From: Streptomyces pseudovenezuelae | GTDB lineage: Bacteria; Actinomycetota; Actinomycetes; Streptomycetales; Streptomycetaceae | Assembly: GCF_029892565.1 (NCBI RefSeq) | Contig: NZ_JARXVH010000005.1 | Coordinates: 186,001 to 250,000, forward strand | Direction: 5' to 3' | DNA: 64,000 nucleotides | Part shown: in pieces, positions 8,922-16,975 of the stretch | Position numbering within the stretch: the first letter of the stretch is position 1 | How the letters are laid out: each line of letters starts with the position of its first letter | The notes under the pieces: model-generated | Told to the model about the DNA's origin: nothing | Seen by the model: only the letters and a program-made list of their open reading frames with translations | The model's database searches: none | Made by a program: the position numbers and the translations under genes

Positions 8922-9761
8922 TTATTTCACCGAGCCGGCCATCACGCCCTGCACGAAGTGCCGCTGGAAGGCGAAGAACACCACCACGGGCACGATCAGG
9001 GACACGAACGCGCCGGGCGCCAGCACATCGATGTTGCTGCCGAACTGCCGTATCTGCGACTGGAGTTCCACGGTCAGCGGCTGCGAGGAGGGGTCCGCGA
9101 ACAGCAGCGCCACCAGCATGTCGTTCCACACCCACAGGAACTGGAAGATGGCGAGGCTGGCGATCGCCGGCCTGCCCACCGGCAGCACCAGGCGGGTGAA
9201 GATCCGCCATTCGCTGCCGCCATCCATCCGGGCGGCCTCCAGCATCTCCTTGGGCATCTCGGCGAAGTAGTTGCGCAGCAGGAACACCGCGAACGGCAGT
9301 CCGTACGCCACATGGAACAGCACCACTCCGGGGATCGTGCCGAACAGCCCCAGCGCGCCGAAGAGTTTGGCGACCGGCAGCAGGCCGATCTGCACGGGCA
9401 CCACCAACAGCGCGACCACGACCAGGAACACGGGCTCGCGGCCGGGGAAGTCCAGCCAGGCGAAGGCGTACGCGGCCAGCGCGGCGAGGACGACCACCAG
9501 AGCCGTCGCCGGGACCGAGATCAGTACGGTGTTCCAGAAGGCGCGGGTGATGCCCGCGTTCTTCAGCAGGGCCGAGTAGTTGTCGAGGGACAGCTGGCCG
9601 GGGCTGGTGATCGAGGTCCACCAGCCGCTGCTCGACGAGTCCTGGCTGGACCGCATCGAGGACAGCAGCAGTCCGGCGAGCGGGGTGAGCCACACCAGTC
9701 CGATCACGACGAGGAAGGCCTGCACCACCCCGTTGCCCAGACCGCGCCTGATCGCGTTCAT
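8922..9761 (-). CDS. Carbohydrate ABC transporter permease (MalG-type)
   Basis: Inner-membrane component of a binding-protein-dependent sugar importer, 279 aa with about six membrane segments. The coupling EAA loop reads EMLEAARMDGGSEWRIFTRLVLP (about residues 175-197), typical of MalG/AglG proteins that dock the ATPase. The ATG at 9761 follows GAAGGAG and overlaps the stop of the upstream permease by four bases (ATGA). No ATPase gene is in the operon; such actinobacterial sugar systems usually use a shared MsiK-like ATPase encoded elsewhere (family knowledge). The alpha-glucosidase in the operon points to alpha-glucosides as substrate. Confidence 0.9.
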   Translation of the reverse strand: MNAIRRGLGNGVVQAFLVVIGLVWLTPLAGLLLSSMRSSQDSSSSGWWTSITSPGQLSLDNYSALLKNAGITRAFWNTVLISVPATALVVVLAALAAYAFAWLDFPGREPVFLVVVALLVVPVQIGLLPVAKLFGALGLFGTIPGVVLFHVAYGLPFAVFLLRNYFAEMPKEMLEAARMDGGSEWRIFTRLVLPVGRPAIASLAIFQFLWVWNDMLVALLFADPSSQPLTVELQSQIRQFGSNIDVLAPGAFVSLIVPVVVFFAFQRHFVQGVMAGSVK

Positions 9762-11116
9762 CCCTGACTCCTTCGAAAGCGCCGGACGTTGAAGGCCATG
9801 GCCGGGATCACCAGCAGCAGGAGCAGTACGCCCAGCGCGCTGCCGAGCCCCTGGTTGTTGCCGCCGCCGAAGGAGACGAGCCACATCTGGGTGGCGAGGA
9901 CGGCCGCGTCCTGCGCCACCGGGCCGGGCGCGATGATGTACACGAGGTCGAAGACCTTCATCACGTTGATCACGAGGGTCACGAACACCACCGTGAGCAC
10001 CGGCGCGAGCAGCGGCACCGTGATGAGCCGGAAGATCTGCCACTCGTTGGCGCCGTCCATCCGCGCCGCCTCCAGCGCGTCCCGGGGCAGGGCGGCGAGC
10101 CCCGCGCCGATCAGCACCATCGCGAACCCGGTCCAGATCCACAGGTAGGCCCCGATGATGGCCGGTGTGACGAGGGTCGGGCCGAGCCAGGAGACGCCCT
10201 GGTAGGGCTGCGCGAAGTTCGAGCCGGGCAACTGCACCGTGTACGAACCGGAGTTCAGGCCGGTGAAGCGGAAGGAGCCGTCGGACGCGGTGCTCGTGCT
10301 CGCGACCGTCTTCCCGTCACGCACCGCCTCGACCTTCATCTCGGGCAGTCCGCTCTCCTTCGGGTCGACGACGCCCTGCTTGCCTCCCCCGCCGAGCGTG
10401 AAGTCGAGGTAGACCACGCCGCGCAGTTCACCGGCGGACGCCCTGCGGTTCGCCGCCGCGTACGCGGGCTCGGCGCCGCCCGGCAGGTCCTTCGGCGCGA
10501 CGCCCACCAGCCCGAGGTTCACCGAGTCGCCCGGTGACACGCCGGCACTCGTGCGGTACGAGCCGTCCGGCTCCGCGGTCAGACCCTGGCCGTCGCGGGC
10601 GCGGGCGGTGGGGTACTCGGAGGTGCCCTTGAAGACATCGTGCGCGCCGACCACGGCCGCGTTCAGGACGCCCTTGTCCGGGTCGTCGTCGTAGGCGAGC
10701 CGGAAGATGATGCCGGCCGCCAGGAAGGACACGGCCATGGGCATGAACAGCAGCAGCTTGAAGGCCGTCGCCCAGCGCACCTTCTCCACCAGCACGGCGA
10801 GGATCAGGCCGAGCCCGGTCAGCAGGGTCGGGGCGACCACCACCCAGATCGCCGTGTTGCGTACGGCGGTGAGGGTGGCCGGGTCGCGGAACATCTCGGT
10901 GTAGTTGTCGCCGCCCACGAAACGGCTGCCGGACGCGTCGAAGAAGCTGCGGCCGATGGAGAACAGCACGGGGTAGACGACGAGCGCGCCCAGCAGGAGG
11001 AGCGCCGGGAAGACGAAGAGCAGGCCGACGATCCAGGCCCGTCGGCGCGCTCGCCGCGCGCGCTCGACCTGTGCGGTCACGGGTGGACTCGTCTCTTTCA
11101 CCAGGGTCGCGGTCAT
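9758..11116 (-). CDS. Carbohydrate ABC transporter permease (MalF-type) with inserted beta-domain
   Basis: The protein is 452 aa, about 140 residues longer than the ordinary 300-aa MalF/AglF permeases. Membrane segments lie at about 28-50, 88-110, 117-140 and 308-338, with more to 440; the EAA loop is EAARMDGANEWQIFRLITVP at about 349-368. Between segments three and four sits an extracytoplasmic stretch (about 143-305) whose second half (GELRGVVYLDF, then SDGSFRFTGLNSGSYTVQLPG) looks like a Cna-B/SdrD-B or carboxypeptidase-regulatory-like beta-sandwich. The insert is in frame and has the codon usage of its neighbours, so it is not an assembly error. It is coupled to the MalG-type permease by ATGA. 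Confidence 0.9.
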   Translation of the reverse strand: MTATLVKETSPPVTAQVERARRARRRAWIVGLLFVFPALLLLGALVVYPVLFSIGRSFFDASGSRFVGGDNYTEMFRDPATLTAVRNTAIWVVVAPTLLTGLGLILAVLVEKVRWATAFKLLLFMPMAVSFLAAGIIFRLAYDDDPDKGVLNAAVVGAHDVFKGTSEYPTARARDGQGLTAEPDGSYRTSAGVSPGDSVNLGLVGVAPKDLPGGAEPAYAAANRRASAGELRGVVYLDFTLGGGGKQGVVDPKESGLPEMKVEAVRDGKTVASTSTASDGSFRFTGLNSGSYTVQLPGSNFAQPYQGVSWLGPTLVTPAIIGAYLWIWTGFAMVLIGAGLAALPRDALEAARMDGANEWQIFRLITVPLLAPVLTVVFVTLVINVMKVFDLVYIIAPGPVAQDAAVLATQMWLVSFGGGNNQGLGSALGVLLLLLVIPAMAFNVRRFRRSQG

Positions 11117-11121
11117 GGTCG

Positions 11122-12450
11122 TCAGCCCTTGTAGGCCTTGGCCGCCGCGTTCTCCAGCTGAGCCGCGGTGCCCTTCGGGTCCGAGGGGTCGCGCAGGAAG
11201 TCCTGGAGCAGCTTCCACTCGCCGGCGCCCTTGGTGCCGCCGAAGGCCGCGGGCGCCTGGTCGGACATGTCGAAGCGGACCGAATCCCCGGCCGAGACAA
11301 GGGACTTGGCGGTCGCGCGGGTGACGTCGTCGCCGTAGGAGGCGAGGTCGAGCTCCTTGTTCGGGGACAGGAAGCCGCCCGCCTTCGCCCACACGGCCGC
11401 CGCCTCCGGGGTCGCGAGGTACTCCAGGAGCTTCATGCCGGCCTTGGCGTTCTTGCCGTCCTTGAGGACGACGGCCGCGTCACCGCCGCTGACCACGGGC
11501 GCCTTGCCGCCGTCGACCGCGGGGAAGGGGAAGAAGTTGGCGTCCGTGCCGATGGTCTTGCCGAACTGGTCCTTGGCGACGCCGGCGACGAAGTCCCCCT
11601 CGTAGACCATCGCGGCCTGCGGCTTGGGCCCGAACACCTTCTCCACCGAGCCCGGGAAGTCGGTGTTGAGGGCCTCCTTCTGGCCGCCCGCGATCAGCTG
11701 CTTGTCCTTGAAGAGCGTGCCGAGCGTGCCGAGCGCCTTGGCCACGGACGCGTCGGTCCACTTCAACTTGTGGGTGGCCAGGGCGTCGTACTTCTCGGGG
11801 CCGGCCTGGGAGAGGTAGATGTTCTCGAACCAGTCGGTGAGGGTCCAGCCGTCCTGGCCGCCGATCGAGAAGGCGGCGAGACCGGAGTCGGAGACGGTGT
11901 GGCCGGCCTTCAGCAGGTCGGCGTACGTGGTCGGCGGCGTGACGCCGGCCTGGTCGAGGGCATCGGGGCTGTACCAGACCGTCGACTTGTGGGCGGCCTT
12001 GAAGTAGAGGCCGTAGAGGGTGCCGTCGACACTGCCGTAGTTCTTCCAGACGGGGGCGTAGTTGGTGTCCACGGACTGCTGCGTGGTGGTGGACAGCGGC
12101 TTCAGCCAGCCCTGTTGGGCGAACTGCTGGAGCACGCCGACCTGCGGGACCATCACGACGTCGGGTGCGTTGCCGCCCTCGATCTTGCTGCCGACGACGG
12201 TGGAGACGTTGTCCCCGGTGGACGTGAACTGCGTCTTGGCGCCGGTCTTCGCGCTGAACGCGTCCAGCACCTTCTGGAAGTTCTTCTGCTCGCTGCCGGA
12301 CCAGACACCGGCCACGGTGACCGTCTGGCCGGCGAGCGCCTTGGCGCCGCCGCCGGCCGAGACCGGGTCGCTGCTTCCACAGGCGGTCGCGCCGAGCGCG
12401 AGGACCAGGGCGGTGCAGCCGGCGAGGAGAGTCGTACGTCGTCGCATCAT
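11122..12450 (-). CDS. Sugar-binding lipoprotein of ABC importer (alpha-glucoside type)
   Basis: Family-1 solute-binding protein, 442 aa. The signal peptide has an RRR n-region and a lipobox LGATAC, with Cys at about residue 24, so it is membrane-anchored and faces the outside. Mature blocks typical of sugar binders are VTVAGVWSGSEQKNFQ near the start and LYGLYFKAAHKSTVWY in the middle. The first of two adjacent ATGs is used; GAAGGGA lies about ten bases upstream. The gene is 6 bases upstream of the MalF-type permease and 39 bases downstream of the GH13 enzyme. Confidence 0.92.
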   Translation of the reverse strand: MMRRRTTLLAGCTALVLALGATACGSSDPVSAGGGAKALAGQTVTVAGVWSGSEQKNFQKVLDAFSAKTGAKTQFTSTGDNVSTVVGSKIEGGNAPDVVMVPQVGVLQQFAQQGWLKPLSTTTQQSVDTNYAPVWKNYGSVDGTLYGLYFKAAHKSTVWYSPDALDQAGVTPPTTYADLLKAGHTVSDSGLAAFSIGGQDGWTLTDWFENIYLSQAGPEKYDALATHKLKWTDASVAKALGTLGTLFKDKQLIAGGQKEALNTDFPGSVEKVFGPKPQAAMVYEGDFVAGVAKDQFGKTIGTDANFFPFPAVDGGKAPVVSGGDAAVVLKDGKNAKAGMKLLEYLATPEAAAVWAKAGGFLSPNKELDLASYGDDVTRATAKSLVSAGDSVRFDMSDQAPAAFGGTKGAGEWKLLQDFLRDPSDPKGTAAQLENAAAKAYKG

Positions 12451-12489
12451 CGTTGATGTCCCTTCGGGGGATGGGCGGTTGACGGTTGA

Positions 12490-14115
12490 TCAGAGATCGT
12501 TGATCCACCAGGCGGCCGTCGCGCCGGGAAGTACTCCGGCCGGGCAGGGACCGCTGGACAGCAGGGGGGTGCCGGAGACCGGCGCGGGCACCGGCGCCGT
12601 ACCGAAGTTGACGGCGCACACCAGGCCGTCCCCGCGGACGAAGCCGAGGACGCCGGGCGGGGTCTCCAGCCAGCGCAGCGAGCCCTCGCCCAACTGGGGC
12701 AGCCGGTAGCGCAGTTGGAGGCCGTCGCGGTACAGGTGCCAGAAGGAGTGGGTGTCGGCGAGGGCGCGGTCGGTGGCGTACTCGGCGAAGTACTCGGGCT
12801 GCGGCAGCCAGGGCCGCGCGCCCTCCGCGCCGGAGGTGAAGCCGAACGGGGAGGCCTGTCCCGACCACGGCAGCGGCACCCGGCAGCCGTCGCGGATCCG
12901 GGCCCGGCTGCCGGTGCGCCGGAAGATCGGGTCGGTGAGCACGTCGTCGGGCAGGTCGACGACCTCGGGCAGCCCCAACTCCTCGCCCTGGTAGATGTAC
13001 GCGGCTCCGGGCAGCGCCAGCATCAGCAGCGCGGCGGCGCGGGCGCGGGCGGCGCCGAGGCCGCTGCCCTCGGTGGCGGGCTCGCCGTAGCGGGTGACGG
13101 TGCGGACCTGGTCGTGGTTGTTGAGGACCCAGGTGACCGTGGAGCCGGTGCCGGCGATGTCCTGCATGGCCTCGGTGATGACCTTGCGGAAGGCGTCGGC
13201 GCTCCACGGCGCGCTCAACAGGTCGAAGAAGAAGGCCTGGTGGAGCTCGTCGGACCGGACGTACCGCGCGTGCTCGCGGGCGGTCGGGACCGAGACCTCG
13301 CCGACCAGCAGCCGTTCGTCGCCGTCCCGTGCGGTGTACTCCTCGCACACCGCGCGCCAGTGCCGCCAGACGTCGTGCACCTCGGGCTGGTTCCAGGCGA
13401 GCGGGTTGACCGAGTCGCGGGTGCGGGCGTCGGCCTCCGGGTCCGGGGAGTCGGGCAGGTCCGGGTGCTTGAAGAGGCCGGCGGCGACGTCGATGCGGAA
13501 GCCGTCGACGCCCCGGTCGAGCCAGAAGCGGAGCGTGCGGTCGAACTCGGCGGCCACCTCGGGGCAGCGCCAGTTCCAGTCCGGCTGCTCGGGCGTGAAC
13601 ATGTGCAGGTACCACTGGCCGGGCCGGCCGTCCGCCTCGGTCACCCGGCTCCAGGCCGGGCCGCCGAACATGGCGTGCCAGTTGTTGGGCGGCTCCGCGC
13701 CGTCCGCGCCCCGGCCGTCGGCGAAGTGGAAGCGGGCCCGGGCCGCGCTGCCGGGTCCTGCGGCGAGCGCCTCCTGGAACCAGGGGTGCTCGTGGGAGCA
13801 GTGGTTGGGGACGATGTCGAGGAGCACCTTGACGCCGAGCCGGCGCGCGGTGCCCATCAGCAGGTCGAACTCGGCGAGGTCGCCGAAGACCGGGTCCACG
13901 TCGCAGTAGTCGGCCACGTCGTAGCCGTGGTCGTGCTGCGGCGAGGGGTAGAAGGGGCTCAGCCAGATCCCGTCGACGCCGAGCTTCTTGAGGTACGGCA
14001 GCCCGGCCCTGACCCCGGCCAGATCGCCGATGCCGTCGCCGGTGCTGTCCAGGAAGCTACGGACGTACACCTGATAGATCACCGCGTCCCGCCACCAGCG
14101 GTACTTACTCAGCAT
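12490..14115 (-). CDS. Glycoside hydrolase family 13 alpha-glucosidase
   Basis: Cytoplasmic enzyme (no signal peptide), 541 aa, expected to cleave imported alpha-glucosides. GH13 conserved regions are all present: DIVPNHCS (region I), GFRIDVAAGL with the nucleophile Asp (II), LLVGEVSVP with the acid/base Glu (III) and VLNNHDQVRT (IV). The N terminus WWRDAVIYQVYVRSF is typical for oligo-alpha-glucosidases. The ATG at 14115 has no recognisable ribosome site; it is preceded by CATGCATG repeats, so translation may be leaderless. First gene of the operon GH13 - binding protein - permease - permease. A trehalose- or isomaltose-type substrate cannot be separated by eye. Confidence 0.92.
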   Translation of the reverse strand: MLSKYRWWRDAVIYQVYVRSFLDSTGDGIGDLAGVRAGLPYLKKLGVDGIWLSPFYPSPQHDHGYDVADYCDVDPVFGDLAEFDLLMGTARRLGVKVLLDIVPNHCSHEHPWFQEALAAGPGSAARARFHFADGRGADGAEPPNNWHAMFGGPAWSRVTEADGRPGQWYLHMFTPEQPDWNWRCPEVAAEFDRTLRFWLDRGVDGFRIDVAAGLFKHPDLPDSPDPEADARTRDSVNPLAWNQPEVHDVWRHWRAVCEEYTARDGDERLLVGEVSVPTAREHARYVRSDELHQAFFFDLLSAPWSADAFRKVITEAMQDIAGTGSTVTWVLNNHDQVRTVTRYGEPATEGSGLGAARARAAALLMLALPGAAYIYQGEELGLPEVVDLPDDVLTDPIFRRTGSRARIRDGCRVPLPWSGQASPFGFTSGAEGARPWLPQPEYFAEYATDRALADTHSFWHLYRDGLQLRYRLPQLGEGSLRWLETPPGVLGFVRGDGLVCAVNFGTAPVPAPVSGTPLLSSGPCPAGVLPGATAAWWINDL

Positions 14116-14122
14116 GCATGCA

Positions 14123-14250
14123 TGTTAAGTAGGCGTGTCGTGAGAGTGTCAACGAGTAGGCAGAAGCTACTCGGGAGTTGGCCCGGCAAATGGTGATTTA
14201 GTGGGCCACTAAATGGCGAAAGGGGACCACCGCGTTACTTAACAAGTAAC
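14123..14250. promoter_or_regulatory. Operator/promoter region of the alpha-glucoside operon
   Basis: The 166-base gap upstream of the GH13 gene holds two perfect palindromes: ATTTAGTGGGCCACTAAAT at 14196-14214 (9+1+9) and GTTACTTAACAAGTAAC at 14234-14250 (7+3+7). The core TACTTAACA of the second site recurs on the minus strand at 14123-14131, right before the start codon, about 115 bases away. This is what a repressor binding to two spaced sites would need. No regulator gene lies in the operon. Confidence 0.6.
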
Positions 14251-14281
14251 TAGCGGCAGAGGCGGCCGGCCGCAGAGGTGC

Positions 14282-15553
14282 CTAGCGACCCGGAATGGCG
14301 GCCAGCTCCGCCGCCAGTCGCCGCACCGCCGCCTTGGGCGTCACGTGCCCGGTCATCGCGTCGTGCACGACGGCCTGCACCACCAGACTGACCTGGTCGT
14401 AACGGGGGCTCTTGGGGCGGGACTTCGCCGTGCGCAGGGCCTCGCGCAGGGTCGGCAGATACGGGAACCGCCGGATCAGCGCGGGGTCTTCGTACAGCGC
14501 GGCACGCACCGGCGGCAGCGCGCCGCGGGTGAGGACCTGGCGCTGGACGGGCTCGCTGGTGAGATAGGCGATCAGACGCGCGGCCGAATCGGGGTGCCGC
14601 GCATGGGTGTTGACGGCCAGGTCGGAGCCGCCCAGCACGCTGGCCCCCGGCCCGTCGGAGCCGGGCAGCGGTACGGCGCCGATCTTCCCGGCGACCGGCG
14701 AACCCTTGGCCGACGCGCCGACGTACGCGTAGGGCCAGTTGCGCAGGAAGAGCAGGTGGCCGTCCTGGAAGGCCTGTTTGGACTCCTCCTCCTTGTACGT
14801 CAGCGCCGCCTTCGGGATCCAGCCCTCCCGCACCCCGCGGGCGAGGAACCCGATGCCTTCACGGGCCGCCGCGGAGTCGACGGCGACCAGGGCGCCCTCC
14901 TGGTCGAGGATGCTTCCGCCCGCCGAGTAGACGGCCTCGGCCGCGTTCACGGTGAGGCCCTCGTAGGGCAGGAACTGGCCCGCGTAGCCGCCGAGTCCGT
15001 ACTTCGGCGCGATGGTCTTCGCGTCGTGCTCCAGCTCGGCCCAGGTGCGCGGGGGCGGGACGCCCTCCTTGTCGAGGATGTCCTTGCGATACAGGAGCAG
15101 GCCGGCATTGGTGACGTACGGGACGGCGTACAACCGCCCGTCGTACGTCGCCGTCTCCACGACCCCGTCCAGGAAGGTGTCCAGCGGGAAGCGGTCACGG
15201 GGCAGCGAACGGATCCAGCCCGCCGCGGCGAACTCCGAGGTCCAGCTGACGTCGATGTTGAGGACGTCGAACCGGCTTCGGTCGCCGGCGCGCAGGTCGG
15301 TGACCATCTGCGCGTGGGTCTCGTCGGAGGAGTCGGGAAGCTCGACGAGCTTGACCTGCTCGCCGGGATGGGTGCTGTTCCAGCCGTCCAGGACCGGGCC
15401 GAGATAGCCGGTGAGGTCTCCGGCGGTGGCCAGGGTCAGCGGGCCGCGCCCGTCACCGGCGCCCTCCTCGGCATGCGCTCCCGAGGTGACATACCCGGCC
15501 AGAACCACCACAAGAACGAGGAGGCCCCTACCGGCGGCATGGATCCACCGCAT
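14282..15553 (-). CDS. Secreted extracellular solute-binding protein, orphan
   Basis: Family-1 substrate-binding protein, 423 aa. The start at 15553 is chosen because GGAGG lies six bases upstream; earlier in-frame starts lack one. The signal peptide (hydrophobic GLLVLVVVLAGYVTSGAHAEE) has an AHA cleavage site and no lipobox cysteine, unusual for Gram-positive transporter binding proteins. Mature part: GDLTGYLGPVLDGWNSTHP, FDVLNIDVSWTSEFAAAGW, YAVPYVTNAGLLLYRKD. No permease or ATPase follows; the neighbouring operon upstream is the PadR group on the other strand. Substrate unknown, probably a sugar. It may serve a permease encoded elsewhere. Confidence 0.85.
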   Translation of the reverse strand: MRWIHAAGRGLLVLVVVLAGYVTSGAHAEEGAGDGRGPLTLATAGDLTGYLGPVLDGWNSTHPGEQVKLVELPDSSDETHAQMVTDLRAGDRSRFDVLNIDVSWTSEFAAAGWIRSLPRDRFPLDTFLDGVVETATYDGRLYAVPYVTNAGLLLYRKDILDKEGVPPPRTWAELEHDAKTIAPKYGLGGYAGQFLPYEGLTVNAAEAVYSAGGSILDQEGALVAVDSAAAREGIGFLARGVREGWIPKAALTYKEEESKQAFQDGHLLFLRNWPYAYVGASAKGSPVAGKIGAVPLPGSDGPGASVLGGSDLAVNTHARHPDSAARLIAYLTSEPVQRQVLTRGALPPVRAALYEDPALIRRFPYLPTLREALRTAKSRPKSPRYDQVSLVVQAVVHDAMTGHVTPKAAVRRLAAELAAIPGR

Positions 15554-15609
15554 AGGTTCCTCCCTGTACAGCGGCGCCGGGCATCTTCGCCCTGGGTCCG
15601 AGGCCATGT

Positions 15610-15624
15610 ATACCTGTTAGGTAT
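15610..15624. promoter_or_regulatory. Palindromic operator candidate for the PadR regulator
   Basis: The perfect palindrome ATACCTGTTAGGTAT (6+3+6) lies in the 121-base divergent space between the binding-protein gene and the padR-like gene, about 50 bases before the latter's start. Its position fits autoregulation by the PadR protein; the binding itself is inference. Confidence 0.55.
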
Positions 15625-15674
15625 GGGCGATACTAGGGCCTGGAGCACATCATCCGGACAGGAGGACTGCACAC

Positions 15675-16190
15675 GTGCGCCTGCCCCTCCTGGCTCTCCT
15701 CGCGCGCGGCCCGGCCCACGGCTACGAGCTCAAGCAGGACCTTGAGCAACTGCTGGGGTCCGCGTACCCTCAGCCGAACGTCGGCCAGATCTACGTGACC
15801 CTCGGCCGCCTCGAGAAGCAGGGACTGATCGAGGGCGAGGACGTCGAGCAGTCCAGCCGGCCCAACAAGAAGGTCTACCACCTCACCGAATCCGGGCGGG
15901 AAGAGCTGCGCGTCTGGTTCGAGGAGCCCGAGGACGAGCCGCGGGTACGGGACGAGTTCTTCATGAAGCTCGCGCTCGCTCCGCAGACGGGTCTCGCCGA
16001 CCAGATCGCCCTGATCAACAAACAGCGACGCCAGTACCTGACCGCCATGCGCAGCCTGTCGAAGCTGGCCGCAGCCGAGAACCGCGACAACCGCATCGCC
16101 CAACTGCTCATCGAGGGCGCGATGCTGCACCTGCAGGCCGACCTCGATTGGCTGGAGCGGTGCCAGGAAGAGCTGGAGGAGCTGGAGTGA
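15675..16190 (+). CDS. PadR family transcriptional regulator
   Basis: 171 aa with an N-terminal winged helix beginning MRLPLLALLARGPAHGYELKQDLEQLL and the PadR wing IYVTLGRLEKQGLIEGEDVEQ, followed by a C-terminal helical dimerisation part ending in a Glu/Leu-rich helix. PadR repressors often control adjacent ABC exporters and respond to small molecules. The GTG start at 15675 has GGAGG about nine bases upstream. Its stop overlaps the ABC ATPase GTG by four bases, so the regulator and its putative target are translationally coupled. Confidence 0.92.
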   Translation: MRLPLLALLARGPAHGYELKQDLEQLLGSAYPQPNVGQIYVTLGRLEKQGLIEGEDVEQSSRPNKKVYHLTESGREELRVWFEEPEDEPRVRDEFFMKLALAPQTGLADQIALINKQRRQYLTAMRSLSKLAAAENRDNRIAQLLIEGAMLHLQADLDWLERCQEELEELE

Positions 16191-16936
16191 GCGACGGTCC
16201 CGCTCCCGTGCTGCGCGCCGAGAGCCTGGTCAAGACGCACTACGGCGAGGGCGCTCCGGCGCATGCCGTGCGTGGTGTGAACCTGCGGGTACGGCAGGGC
16301 GAGTTCGTGGCCGTCACCGGGCCCTCCGGCGCCGGCAAGTCGACGCTGCTCCATCTGCTGGGCGGGCTGCAGCGGCCGGATGGCGGCAGCATCTGGCTGG
16401 ACGGCGCGTGCGCGAACGCGTGGAGCGAGGCGCGCTGGGCCATGGAGCGCCGCAAGCGGATCGGGATCGTCTTCCAGTTCTTCAACCTGGTGTCGAATCT
16501 GTCGGTCGCCGACAACGTGGAGCTGCCCGCGCTGCTCGCCGGGACGTCGCCGAAGCAGGCGCGCGCCGGGCGGGAGGAGCTGCTGGCCGAGCTGGGCCTG
16601 GCGGGCAAGGAGCGGAGCATGCCGGGTGAGCTGTCCGGCGGCGAGCAGCAGCGGGTCGCGCTGGCCCGGGCGCTGGTGAACCAGCCGCCGCTGCTGCTGG
16701 CCGACGAACCCGCGGGCAGCCTGGACAGCAAGGGCACGCGTGAGGTGATGCGGCTGCTGTCCCGCTTCCACCAGCGCGGCCAGACGATCGTGCTGGTCAC
16801 CCATGACGCCCGGCTGGCCAGCGCCGCGGACCGGGTGATCAGCTTCTTCGACGGCCGGATAGCCGACGACGCGACACTGGACGGCACGCCGTCACCGCGG
16901 ACCGGTATCTCCGGCGTGCTGGAACTCAGGGACTGA
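16187..16936 (+). CDS. ABC transporter ATP-binding protein (MacB/LolD-type)
   Basis: 249 aa. Walker A is GPSGAGKST (about residues 44-52), the signature is ELSGGEQQRVALARAL, Walker B is LLLADEPAGSLD and the switch His is in LVTHD. The H-loop and D-loop arrangement is that of the MacB/LolD family, which pairs with FtsX-like permeases. Its GTG overlaps the padR stop (GTGA). The partner permease begins 39 bases downstream. Exported substrate unknown; regulation by the coupled PadR protein is inferred. Confidence 0.94.
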   Translation: MSDGPAPVLRAESLVKTHYGEGAPAHAVRGVNLRVRQGEFVAVTGPSGAGKSTLLHLLGGLQRPDGGSIWLDGACANAWSEARWAMERRKRIGIVFQFFNLVSNLSVADNVELPALLAGTSPKQARAGREELLAELGLAGKERSMPGELSGGEQQRVALARALVNQPPLLLADEPAGSLDSKGTREVMRLLSRFHQRGQTIVLVTHDARLASAADRVISFFDGRIADDATLDGTPSPRTGISGVLELRD

Positions 16937-16975
16937 CATGCGGACGTACGACGACCCCCGGAAGGGCTGAGCCGC

